Assembly (NCBI GenBank): GCA_963773155.1
Contig: CAVZAB010000018.1
Span: 62,001 to 126,000, forward strand
Length of the DNA: 64,000 nt
Source of the DNA: CAVZAB01 sp963773155
GTDB lineage: Bacteria; Pseudomonadota; Alphaproteobacteria; Rhizobiales; Beijerinckiaceae
Reading direction: 5' to 3'
Shown here: positions 45,283 through 53,727 of the stretch, piece by piece
Layout: every line of letters begins with the position of its first letter
How positions within the stretch are numbered: the stretch's first letter is position 1
Notes under the pieces: model-generated
Seen by the model: only the letters and a program-made list of their open reading frames with translations
What the model was told of the DNA's origin: nothing
Databases searched by the model: none
Program-made: the position numbers and the translations under genes

Positions 45283-45798
45283 CTAGGCCGCGTCGGTGCG
45301 AAACAGGCCGACCCGCAAATCCTTCGCTTCATAGATCCGCCGATCATCCGCCTCGAGCCAGCCGTCGGCAATGCCCAGAATCAGCTTGCCACGAAAAACT
45401 CTTTTCAAATCAACGCCATAAACTATGCGTTTGACGCTGGGCAGAACCTGGTCGGTGAATTTCACTTCGCCGACGCCGAGGGCCCGGCCGCGGCCGGGCT
45501 GGCCGAGCCAGCCGAGGAAGAAGCCGCAGAGCTGCCACAGCGCGTCGAGGCCGAGGCAGCCGGGCATGACCGGATCGTTCTTAAAATGGCAGCCGAAGAA
45601 CCAGAGTTCGGGGCTGACCGCGAGTTCGGCGCGGACGTGACCTTTGCCATGCGCCCCGCCCTGTTCGGACACGGCCAGGATCCGGTCGAACATCAGCATC
45701 GGCGGCAGCGGCAATTGCGCATTGCCGGGCCCGAACATTTCGCCGCGCCCGCAGGCGAGCAGATCCTGGTATTCGAATGTTGAGCGCCTTTCGCCCAT
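45283..45798 (-). CDS. fabA: 3-hydroxydecanoyl-[ACP] dehydratase/isomerase FabA
   Basis: A 171-aa hot-dog-fold enzyme of standard length. WFFGCHFKNDPVMPGCLGLD (about 67-86) contains the catalytic His and Asp. LWQLCGFFLGW and VKFTDQVLP follow. It dehydrates 3-hydroxydecanoyl-ACP and isomerises the product to the cis-3 isomer, starting unsaturated fatty-acid synthesis. It heads the leftward fab operon and is divergent from irr, a Rhizobiales arrangement. Confidence 0.95.
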   Translation of the reverse strand: MGERRSTFEYQDLLACGRGEMFGPGNAQLPLPPMLMFDRILAVSEQGGAHGKGHVRAELAVSPELWFFGCHFKNDPVMPGCLGLDALWQLCGFFLGWLGQPGRGRALGVGEVKFTDQVLPSVKRIVYGVDLKRVFRGKLILGIADGWLEADDRRIYEAKDLRVGLFRTDAA

Positions 45799-45993
45799 TG
45801 ATCCCTCGAGTGTCGACGCCAGATGTGCGCAAGAGACGGCCTTCCTAACACAGGCCTCATTGGCCCGAAAGCCGGATCGGCGGGCGGATTTGACTTGGCC
45901 TGTTGCAGCTTGAAGGCTGCGGCGTGCTGCTGGTTGCGGGAATCCATTCGAATCCCTATGCTGCCGGTTGGTTCAGGAGAATTTGACACGCGC

Positions 45994-46485
45994 ATGCCTC
46001 CCCAGGAAGTTGACCAGCCGCCGCACGGGACGCGCAAGCCGGCCCGGCGGAGGCCTTCGAGCGGCGATATGCAGGGCTGCCCCGTCCATGAATTGCGGGC
46101 AAAGCTGCGCAGAGCGGGCCTGCGCCCGACCCGTCAACGGGTCGCGCTCGGCTGGCTGCTGTTTGCCCGCGGCGACCGGCATGTCACTGCCGAGCGCTTG
46201 TTCGAGGAAGCGGCCAGCGCGCGGGTCACGATATCGCTGGCGACGGTCTACAACACGCTGCATCAATTTACCGAAGCCGGCCTGTTGCGCGAGATCGCGG
46301 TCGATGGCGCCAAGACCTATTTCGACACCAATGTCCGCGACCATCATCATTTTCTGGTCGAGGATTCGCAGGGGCTGGTCGATATTCCCGGGGCCTGCGT
46401 CGAATTGCGACAATTGCCGGAGATCCCGCCGGGCATGGAGATTGCCCGGATCGACGTGATCGTAAGATTGCGCAAGGCGACCTAG
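45994..46485 (+). CDS. irr: Iron response regulator Irr (Fur family)
   Basis: A 163-aa Fur-superfamily regulator. With ATG 45994, a Cys-Pro heme-regulatory motif (GCPVH) falls at Cys29, the position described for Bradyrhizobium Irr, which supports this start. The HTH has LRRAGLRPTRQRVALGWLLF and ISLATVYNTLHQFTEAGLLR. The histidine cluster DHHHFLVE is the second heme site. Irr represses heme and iron genes under iron limitation and is degraded on heme binding. hemE and hemJ, 45 kb away, are typical pathway partners. No iron control element is evident to me here. Confidence 0.93.
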   Translation: MPPQEVDQPPHGTRKPARRRPSSGDMQGCPVHELRAKLRRAGLRPTRQRVALGWLLFARGDRHVTAERLFEEAASARVTISLATVYNTLHQFTEAGLLREIAVDGAKTYFDTNVRDHHHFLVEDSQGLVDIPGACVELRQLPEIPPGMEIARIDVIVRLRKAT

Positions 46486-46488
46486 CCT

Positions 46489-47085
46489 TCATTCCAGCTT
46501 TTCATTGGGATAGACGCCCCACAGATTGGCCTGCTGGAGATAGCCGTCAAAACCGTCGCCGAAGATCCGGCACCATTCGCCGTCGCAGCTCTTGATATTG
46601 GCGATCACGCCGGTCTGCAGCCGGGCCGCCAGGCTCGCCTTTTCATCGGGCTGGCTGAACAGGCCGAGAGTCTCGCCCTTTTTCCAGGGCGCCACCAGGC
46701 CGGTGCGCCGGCCCGACAGAAGCGAGTGCAGCACCCAGCCTTCGGCGCCTTCCAAATCGCGGATCTTGCGCCAGGTCTCGAATTCGCCGGTGATTTCGAC
46801 CGGCAAGCCGGCCCGCTGGAATACCCAGCTGGTCCGGTGGTCGCGCGAGGGGCCCTCGCGCAGATTGACCTTGTCGGACTTGAGGCTGACGTAGCGCGGC
46901 ACCGGCAGGCCGGTTGCTGCCCCGATTTGTTGGGCGACAGCAGCGGCCGCGCTGAACAGGCAAAGCGCGACGAGGCCGTTGCGCAGGCTGCGACGGCGGG
47001 AAAACAGCCTTGCCGGCCACCGGTCGCTTCGGCAAAGCGGCAAGGTTTCGGGGAGCATCGGGCGTCTTTGTCTTTGTCGGAGCAT
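46489..47085 (-). CDS. SH3-domain (DUF1058) exported protein
   Basis: A 198-aa protein with a basic N-terminus and a signal-like hydrophobic segment (NGLVALCLFSAAAAVAQQ, about 36-53), so export is predicted. Two SH3-type segments follow: VSLKSDKVNLREGPSRDHRT and WRKIRDLEGAEGWVLHSLLS, then DGEWCRIFGDGFDGYLQQAN. Such domains often bind peptidoglycan, but the role here is unknown. The start may instead be ATG 47058, nine codons later. It converges with irr (3 bp) and is divergent from the dehydrogenase gene. Confidence 0.87.
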   Translation of the reverse strand: MLRQRQRRPMLPETLPLCRSDRWPARLFSRRRSLRNGLVALCLFSAAAAVAQQIGAATGLPVPRYVSLKSDKVNLREGPSRDHRTSWVFQRAGLPVEITGEFETWRKIRDLEGAEGWVLHSLLSGRRTGLVAPWKKGETLGLFSQPDEKASLAARLQTGVIANIKSCDGEWCRIFGDGFDGYLQQANLWGVYPNEKLE

Positions 47086-47228
47086 CTGGTAGAGAGGCCT
47101 TCTCCGGGTTGAGTCCGTTGAAGCCGCGATCTTATCGCATCTGCGCCGAGGGATGTTAATACCGGGTGAACAGGGCCCGTGCTACGGCCAGGGTCACATG
47201 GGGGACGAGCCGAAGGGGACATTGGGCC

Positions 47229-48224
47229 ATGGCCAAGAAGAAGCCGCTTGTCGTCGTAACGCGCCGCCTGCCGGATAGCGTTGAGACGCGGATGCGCGAA
47301 CTTTTCGATGCCCGCCTCAATGTCGACGACAAGCCGATGTCGCAGACGGCGCTGGCCGAGGCGATGCGCACGGCCGAGGTCCTGGTTCCGACGGTAACCG
47401 ACCGAATCAATTCCGGGCTGATCGGTCAGGCCGGCGAACAATTGCGGCTGATCGCCAATTTCGGCAATGGCGTCGACAATATTGACGTGACCTCAGCGCT
47501 GCGGCGCGGCATTACTGTCACCAATACGCCGGGCGTATTGACCGAGGATACGGCCGACATGACGATGGCCCTCATTCTGGCCGTCGCCCGCCGCCTGGTC
47601 GAGGGCGCCCAGGTGGTCCCGAACGGCGAATGGACGGGCTGGTCGCCGACCTGGATGCTCGGCCGGCGTATCACCGGCAAGCGCCTCGGCATTGTCGGCA
47701 TGGGCCGGATCGGAACGGCTCTGGCCCGGCGGGCCCGCGCTTTCGGCCTTGCGATCCACTATCACAATCGCCGCCGAATCGATGCGGCAGTGGAGGAATC
47801 GCTCGAGGCGACCTTTTGGGATTCACTCGACCAGATGCTGGCGCGGATGGACATTGTTTCGGTCAATTGCCCGCACACGCCCGCCACCTACCACCTGCTC
47901 TCAGCGCGCCGGCTGAAATACCTGCGCCCGCACGCAATCGTCATCAACACCGCGCGCGGCGAGATCATCGATGAAAACGCGCTGACCCGGATGCTCGAAG
48001 CCGGCGAGATTTCCGGCGCCGGACTCGACGTCTTCGAACATGAACCGGCCGTCTCGGCCAAATTGATCAAGCTCGCCAAGGCTGGGCAGGTGACGCTTCT
48101 GCCGCACATGGGTTCGGCGACGACCGAGGGCCGCATCGACATGGGCGAGAAAGTCATCATCAACATCCGCACCTTCATCGACGGGCATCGCCCGCCCGAC
48201 CGCATTCTGCCGAGCATGCTCTAA
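47229..48224 (+). CDS. D-2-hydroxyacid dehydrogenase (glyoxylate/hydroxypyruvate reductase, D-glycerate dehydrogenase type)
   Basis: A 331-aa NAD(P)-dependent D-isomer-specific dehydrogenase. The Rossmann motif is LGIVGMGRIGTALARRARAF (about 155-174). Catalytic Arg is in INTARGEIID, Glu in the DVFEHEPA area, and His in LLPHMGSATTEGR. The Rhizobiales irr-SH3-dehydrogenase neighbourhood is usually labelled glycerate dehydrogenase (gyaR), so reduction of glyoxylate or hydroxypyruvate is likely but inferred. ATG 47229 gives MAKKKPLVVVTRRLP. Confidence 0.9.
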   Translation: MAKKKPLVVVTRRLPDSVETRMRELFDARLNVDDKPMSQTALAEAMRTAEVLVPTVTDRINSGLIGQAGEQLRLIANFGNGVDNIDVTSALRRGITVTNTPGVLTEDTADMTMALILAVARRLVEGAQVVPNGEWTGWSPTWMLGRRITGKRLGIVGMGRIGTALARRARAFGLAIHYHNRRRIDAAVEESLEATFWDSLDQMLARMDIVSVNCPHTPATYHLLSARRLKYLRPHAIVINTARGEIIDENALTRMLEAGEISGAGLDVFEHEPAVSAKLIKLAKAGQVTLLPHMGSATTEGRIDMGEKVIINIRTFIDGHRPPDRILPSML

Positions 48225-48258
48225 TGCGCGGCCGCGCCGAACGGAGCAGGCGATTGCG

Positions 48259-48657
48259 ATGATCGATCATGTTTCGGTTGCGGTCTCTGATCTGGTCGCG
48301 GCCGGCCAATTCTACGACGCCATTCTGGCGGCGCTTGGCATCGACCGGGTCGGCGAAAATCCGCAAGCCCTGCTCTACGGCGCGCGCGCCGATGCCGACC
48401 ATCCCGAGCGCGTCTACATGTCGGTCCTGCTCGATCCCAACCTTCGTCACGCCTCGACCAGGCGGCACTGGGCGCTCAAGGCGCGCAGCCGCCCGATGGT
48501 CGATGCCGGTTATGCGGCCGGCCTCGCGGCCGGCGGTGCCGATGATGGAGGGCCGGGCCTGCGCCCGCATTACCATCCCGCCTATTACGCGGCCTTTCTG
48601 CTCGATCCCGACGGCAACCGGATCGAAATCGTCTGTCATCGCCGGTCGGCGGCGTGA
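48259..48657 (+). CDS. Glyoxalase/VOC-superfamily protein
   Basis: A 132-aa protein of VOC fold. It begins MIDHVSVAVSDLVAAGQFYD with the first beta-alpha module and a His metal ligand, and ends YYAAFLLDPDGNRIEIVCH, with the terminal Glu ligand in NRIEIV. The substrate cannot be told; the family includes glyoxalase I, dioxygenases and resistance proteins. It follows the dehydrogenase by 34 bp and may be co-transcribed with it. Confidence 0.87.
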   Translation: MIDHVSVAVSDLVAAGQFYDAILAALGIDRVGENPQALLYGARADADHPERVYMSVLLDPNLRHASTRRHWALKARSRPMVDAGYAAGLAAGGADDGGPGLRPHYHPAYYAAFLLDPDGNRIEIVCHRRSAA

Positions 48658-48715
48658 CCTCGGTCGGGCCAGCGTCTCCTCCCACCTCGCGCCAACAGGG
48701 CGGGCAAGCCTTTAA

Positions 48716-49381
48716 CCCGCCTGCCACGCGATCATAATTTCGCTCGGACTTCCGGGCGGCGATGGCCAGGCGCGCCGACCGGCAGGGGGATCAGCATGGA
48801 CGGAGACTTGGCACTACCGCGCCGGCCGGCCCTATCGCTTTCCGGCCAATCTGCCGCCGACGATAAATTTTCTCGACTATCCCGAACGGCTCGCCTGGCA
48901 TTTCGACGTGCTCGGGGCCAGCCTCGACAGGCGGTCGTCCATGCCGGCATCTTCTTTCCGGGCATGCCGGGTCCGATCGAGACTGCCTATGCCGGCGCGA
49001 GTGCCTGCACAGGGCCGGCGAGGCATTCCAGTCACGGCTATCTCCATCACGCCAAGTTCGGCCTCGATTTTCTGAGCCAGGCGGCTCGCCGCGCATGCCT
49101 GTCATCTGCATATTCACAATTCGTTCGGGCGACCGGAGCAGGGGATGTATATTTGCGCGCCCTCCGAGGCCGTCGCCTATGGCTGCGGCGAGCTCCATCT
49201 CGCGGTCGGTCAGGGCTCGATCACCGTCGACGATGGCATGGCCAATTGCCGCCTGCCGGCCGCGACGATCTTCAACGTCGAATTGAACGAGCGCTATTTC
49301 GCCGACGAGGCCGGCTTGTGCGTTGCGGCGAGCCGCCATTTGATGGCGCTGGCTGGCGCGGCACAAGGCGGACGCCCTTGA
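48716..49381 (+). pseudogene. Unknown protein gene, broken by at least two frameshifts
   Basis: Codon pattern (GC-rich third positions) and residue content show one protein read in three pieces: frame 2 up to about 48925 (TWHYRAGRPYRFPANLPPTI, LDYPERLAWHFDVLGASLD), frame 1 from about 48930 to 49070 (GIFFPGMPGPIETAYAG), then frame 2 again (AHACHLHIHNSFGRPEQGMY to the stop at 49381, with ELHLAVGQGSITVDDGMANC). One base is lost near 48925 and one gained near 49065. No ATG, GTG or TTG was found at the start of the first frame, so the 5' end is uncertain. I do not recognise the family. It may be a true pseudogene or a poorly sequenced gene of about 215 codons. Confidence 0.5.
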
Positions 49382-49404
49382 ACACAGGCCCGCCGTCGCC
49401 ATAT
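49377..49404 (+). promoter_or_regulatory. Sigma-32-type promoter for hsp20
   Basis: CTTGAA (49377-49382) and CCATAT (49399-49404) are separated by 16 bp, a close match to the alphaproteobacterial heat-shock promoter. It lies 70 bp before the hsp20 ATG and just at the end of the broken upstream gene. Confidence 0.6.
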
Positions 49405-49474
49405 ACCGGAAAGTGAGCGGTCGATGGCGCTGGGGATCCGGGCCGGCGGCCGGAAGTGCCAATAGGGCTTCGAA

Positions 49475-49903
49475 ATGACGCGTAATCCGGCGCTGAATTC
49501 TCCATTTCTGCTTGGCTTCGAAGATTTCGAGCGGGCGCTTGACCAGGCGGCCAAGGCGACGTCGGAGGGCTATCCGCCGTATAATATCGAACGCCTGGCG
49601 CCGACACAATCGGTCCCAGAACGGCTGCGGATCACGCTCGCCGTCGCCGGCTTTGTCCGCGAGCAGCTCGAGGTTGCCGTCGAGGAGCGCCAGCTCGTCA
49701 TCCGCGGCCGCCAGCCGGACGACAAGTCCCGTCACTATCTGCACCGGGGCATTGCCGCCCGCCAGTTCCAGCGGGTGTTTCTTCTCGCCGAGGGGATGCG
49801 GGTTGGCGCGGCCGAGCTGGTCAACGGGCTATTGTGCATCGATCTTTTTCGCCCTGAGCCGGACAAATCGGCGCAGAAAATCGAAATCACGGTGCGGGCC
49901 TGA
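49475..49903 (+). CDS. Small heat-shock protein (Hsp20 family)
   Basis: A 142-aa ATP-independent holdase. The alpha-crystallin domain spans about residues 35-130: YPPYNIERLAPTQSVPERLR, then ITLAVAGFVREQLEVAVEER, LVIRGRQPD and FLLAEGMRVGAAELVNGLL. FLLGFEDFERALDQAAKA at the N-terminus is common in rhizobial Hsp20. The C-terminal IEITVRA is close to the I-x-I anchor. It is driven by the sigma-32-like promoter upstream and followed by DUF1150. Confidence 0.93.
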   Translation: MTRNPALNSPFLLGFEDFERALDQAAKATSEGYPPYNIERLAPTQSVPERLRITLAVAGFVREQLEVAVEERQLVIRGRQPDDKSRHYLHRGIAARQFQRVFLLAEGMRVGAAELVNGLLCIDLFRPEPDKSAQKIEITVRA

Positions 49904-49951
49904 TCGGCAGCATCGCCATGCGGGTTCTTCGAACCGCAGAAGGAGTGGATC

Positions 49952-50206
49952 ATGAACGAGACCAGGCCAATTGCGATGACGCCGAGCGAGCTTGCCCATC
50001 TGGGCGGCGGGTCGATCGCCTATGTGAAGGCGATGCGGTCCGAAGAGGTCGCCCGGCTGTTTCCGCAGGCACCGTTGATGCAGCCGGGCGTGCTGCTTTT
50101 TGCTTTGCTTGCCGCCGATGGTTCGCCGATCGTTCTCACCGATACGCGCGATGCGGCTCTCGCCAACGCCTGGGAAAACCGCTTGCAGACCGTCAGTCTG
50201 CACTAG
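49952..50206 (+). CDS. DUF1150 family protein
   Basis: An 84-aa protein of the DUF1150 family, found mostly in alphaproteobacteria directly after hsp20 genes. ELAHLGGGSIAYVKAMRSEE and LFALLAADGSPIVLTDTRDA are its conserved parts. Function is unknown; the genomic pairing suggests a role with the small heat-shock protein. AAGGAG lies just upstream of the ATG. It converges with the PBP gene (6 bp). Confidence 0.87.
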   Translation: MNETRPIAMTPSELAHLGGGSIAYVKAMRSEEVARLFPQAPLMQPGVLLFALLAADGSPIVLTDTRDAALANAWENRLQTVSLH

Positions 50207-50212
50207 GCGGGG

Positions 50213-52331
50213 CTAACCGCCGCCGAACAGACGGCTGAGGAAGCCGACCGGATCGGTTCCTTTGCCGGCGGGGATGCGGGCCGGCGGCAGGAGTTCATTG
50301 GCGGCGCCGGCCGCCGGATTGCGGCTCGCATTGGCGAGCGGCCGCGGGCTTGCCTGGCCGGTCGCCGGATCGCGGATCGGCAAATCGGCGGTGCCCGCCG
50401 CGGCCCAGGCATCAGGGGCTGCCTCGTGCCACAGGCCAAGCGGCAGCGGCGCCGGCGGCACGCCGAAATGGGCGCTTTTCATGAAACGGCTCCAGATCTC
50501 GACCGGCAGATTGCCGCCCGACACTTTCCTCGTCGGCGAATTGTCGTCATTGCCGAGCCAGATGCCGGCGACGAGATAGCTCGTATAGCCGACAAACCAG
50601 GCGTCACGGAAGTCCTGGCTGGTGCCGGTCTTGCCGCCCGCTTGCCAACCCGGCAATTCGGCCTTGCGGGCGGTGCCGGTTAGCAAGGTCTCGGTCAGCA
50701 TCGTATTCATCATCGCGACATGAGTTCGGCTCGATCAACCGGCCAAAGCTTGCCGACTTGCGTTGATAGAGCGGCTTGCCGGCGGCGCTGCGCACGCGGC
50801 TGATGACATGGGGCTGGACGCCAATCCCGCCATTGGCGAAGGCGGCATAGGCGGCGACCAATTCGAGCGGGGTGACTTCCGACGTGCCGAGCGCCAGCGA
50901 GGCATTGGCCTGCAGGTCGGAGGCGATGCCGAGCCGGTGGGCGGTCTGAGCTACGACTTTGGGACCAGTCTCGAGACCAAGGCGGACTGCCACCGTGTTG
51001 AGCGAGAGCGCCAGCGCCCTTGTCAGGTTGACCGGCCCGAGATAGTCACGCGAATAATTTTCCGGCTGCCAACCCTTGATGTTGAGTGGCGCGTCCTCGC
51101 GCATCGTATCGGGGGTCAACCCATGTTCGAGCGCGGCGAGATAGACGAAGGGCTTGAAGGCCGATCCGGGCTGCCGGTGCGCGGCGACCGCCCGGTCAAA
51201 TTGACTGTCGGCATAATTGCGCCCGCCGACCAGGGCCTTAATTGCCCCATTGGGGTCGATCGCCACCAGTGCCCCCTGACTGACGCCAAACTTGCCGCCC
51301 TTGCTGTCGAGTTCTTCGGCAAGCGCCAATTCGCCGGCTGCCTGCATCGCCGGGCTTAGCGTCGTAGTGACGACAATATCCTCGTCGATAGCGCCGATCG
51401 TATCGTCGAGAACATCCATCACGTAATCGGCGGCATAATTGATCGAGCCGGCGCCCAATTCCTTGACGGCCTGAGCCGGCCGCGCCAGCGCCAGCTTGGC
51501 CATCGGCTGGGTAATCATGCCCTCGTCCAGCATTGCCGCCAGGACCTGGGCGGCGCGCTCAATCGCGGCGGTGGGATTGTGGTTGGGCGCCAATTTGGTC
51601 GGCGCCTTCATCAGCCCGGCCAGAATGGCCGCCTCGGACAGGGTGACGCTACGCGCCCTCTTGCCGAAATATTTTTCGGCCGCCGCCTCGATCCCATAGA
51701 CGCCCGAACCGAAATAGACGCGGTTGAGATAGAGTTCCAAAATCTGCGCCTTCGAATATTTGTGTTCGAGCCAGAGCGCCAGAATGGCCTCCTGGATTTT
51801 ACGCGCGACGGTTCTCTCCTGGGTCAGGAACAAATTCTTGGCGAGCTGCTGGGTCAATGTCGAGCCGCCTTGCATCGAACCATGACCGAACAGGTTGCGC
51901 AGGACCGCCCGGCCGATGCCGATCGGGTCGACGCCGTGGTGTGCGTAGAAGCGGCGGTCCTCGATGGCGATGAAGGCATTCGGCAGATAGGGCGGCAGCT
52001 CGGCAAGATGCACGCTGGCACCGCCGGTGTCGCCGCGATTGGCGAGCTGGGTGCCGTCCTCGGCCACAATGGCAATGTTGGGTGGCCGCTTCGGCACCGC
52101 CAATTGATCGATGGGCGGCAATTGGCCGGCCTGATAGGCGATCAGGCCGGCAAGGCCGACGGCGGCCCAGATTGCGGCAACGAAACTCCAATAGGCGAGG
52201 CGGCCGATCAGGTGGCGCGCTCGGCGGTTTGGCTTGCGGCGCGCTGGCTTGCGCGGCGGCGGCCGCCCGGCCGGCGCCGCGCCGCCGATGCGATCGTCTT
52301 CGCTGAGGCCGTTCTTGAGAATATCGACCAT
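50213..52331 (-). CDS. Class A penicillin-binding protein 1A, broken by one frameshift
   Basis: A bifunctional peptidoglycan glycosyltransferase/transpeptidase. An N-terminal membrane helix (SFVAAIWAAVGLAGLIAYQA) is followed by the GT51 domain (AIEDRRFYAHHGVDP; GGSTLTQQLAKNLFL) and the transpeptidase with SxxK (PGSAFKPFVYLA), SxN (ALSLNTVAV) and KTG (AGGKTGTSQDF). Between SxN and KTG the frame breaks. Dropping one base (plus-strand A near 50723) gives EPNHVAMMNTMLTETLLTG. The restored protein, about 705 aa, is normal. It has a Pro/Ala-rich C-terminus. Start ATG 52331 rather than 52361 is my choice. The break is probably a sequence error. Confidence 0.87.
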
Positions 52332-52443
52332 CGGGGCCCTGGGTCCGGCAAACCTTTGCAAGGCGGCTGGTCTGCCGCAACCATGGTCCAGCTGCGCCTC
52401 TGGCTCGACCAGCCCGGCCTTATGGCAGCCTAATGGCGGCGAA

Positions 52444-52458
52444 TTAAGGGCCGGTTAA
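52444..52458 (+). promoter_or_regulatory. Perfect CtrA-type site TTAA-N7-TTAA upstream of dnaN
   Basis: TTAA, seven bases, TTAA matches the full consensus of the alphaproteobacterial cell-cycle regulator CtrA. It lies 150 bp before the dnaN ATG and about 110 bp before the divergent PBP start. In a GC-rich genome such a site is uncommon by chance, but binding is not shown. Confidence 0.45.
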
Positions 52459-52608
52459 GGCCTTGCACGGGCATGGAAAGCTGGGGACAGGCGATCGCGC
52501 CGCGCCGGGCCCGAACGACAATCGCTTGCGATTTTCCCGCCGTCACGCGACAGTCGCGGGCTGGCCGGAAGGCGGGTTTGTCGGTTTCGCGTTGATTTGG
52601 ATCGATCC

Positions 52609-53727
52609 ATGCATGTTACGTTAGAGCGAGCGGCGCTTTTGAAAGCGCTCGGTCATGTCCATCGTGTCGTCGAGCGGCGCAATACGATCCCGATCCTCGC
52701 CAATGTCCTGCTGCAAGCGCGCGACCAGACATTGACCCTCAAGGCAACCGATCTCGACATCGAGATCACCGAATCGGTCGGCGCCGATGTTGGCCAGCCC
52801 GGCGGCACGACGCTGCCGGCGCATGTGCTTTACGACATCATCCGCAAGCTGCCGGATGGCGCCGAGGTGTCGCTCGAGGCGAGCGGCGAATCCGGGCAAT
52901 TGGTTCTGCGCTCCGGCCGGTCGCGCTTCACGCTGCAATCGCTGTCCGAAAGCGACTTTCCCGATCTCAATGCCGGCGATCTCAGCCATCATTTCTCGCT
53001 GCCAGCGGGTCAATTGAAAAAGCTGATCGAAAAGACCCAATTCGCGATTTCAACCGAGGAAACCCGCTATTATCTGAACGGCATCTATTTGCATGCGCTC
53101 GAGGTCGGCGGTCATCTGATGCTCAGAGCGGTGGCAACCGACGGCCATCGGCTGGCCCGCGTCGAAATCCCGGCGCCGGCCGGCGCATCCGGCATGCCTG
53201 GCATTATCGTGCCGCGCAAGACGGTCGCCGAATTGCAAAAGCTGGTCGAGGACGGCGAGGCCGAAGTTCGAATCGACATGTCGAGCGCCAAGATCCGGTG
53301 CACGTTTGGCGCCGTCGTCGTGACCTCGAAACTGATCGACGGCACGTTCCCCGATTATGCGCGGGTCATTCCGGGGGCCAACGACAAGAGGCTGGTCGTC
53401 GAGCGGGCCGCCTTCGAGGCGGCGGTCGATCGTGTCTCGACCATATCGTCGGAGCGCGGCCGAGCGGTGAAACTGGCGCTGGCCGATGGCAAGATGATTT
53501 TGTCGGTCAACAATCCTGACAGCGGATCGGCGGTCGAGGAACTCGAGGTCGATTATCAATCGGCGCCGATCGACATCGGGTTCAATGCCCGCTATCTGCT
53601 CGACATAGCCGCCCAGCTCGACAGCGACACGGCGCTCCTGAAGTTCAACGATCCCGGCTCGCCGACCTTGATCCAGGACCGCGACGGCGCCTCGACCCTG
53701 TATGTCTTGATGCCAATGCGGGTTTAG
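52609..53727 (+). CDS. dnaN: DNA polymerase III beta subunit (sliding clamp)
   Basis: A 372-aa protein with three clamp domains. MHVTLERAALLKALGHVHRV, RRNTIPILANVLLQA and LKATDLDIEITE open it; ATDGHRLARVEI and FPDYARVIP are central landmarks; YVLMPMRV closes it. The frame opens at TTG 52597, but ATG 52609 fits the family. dnaA is not adjacent, as is usual in many Rhizobiales. The stop overlaps that of grpE by 4 bp on the opposite strand. Confidence 0.96.
   Translation: MHVTLERAALLKALGHVHRVVERRNTIPILANVLLQARDQTLTLKATDLDIEITESVGADVGQPGGTTLPAHVLYDIIRKLPDGAEVSLEASGESGQLVLRSGRSRFTLQSLSESDFPDLNAGDLSHHFSLPAGQLKKLIEKTQFAISTEETRYYLNGIYLHALEVGGHLMLRAVATDGHRLARVEIPAPAGASGMPGIIVPRKTVAELQKLVEDGEAEVRIDMSSAKIRCTFGAVVVTSKLIDGTFPDYARVIPGANDKRLVVERAAFEAAVDRVSTISSERGRAVKLALADGKMILSVNNPDSGSAVEELEVDYQSAPIDIGFNARYLLDIAAQLDSDTALLKFNDPGSPTLIQDRDGASTLYVLMPMRV

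Noticed and set aside
48791..49744. Open frame of 317 codons on the - strand across the broken gene and hsp20
   Set aside because: It overlaps a certain hsp20 gene on the other strand and has shadow-like composition.
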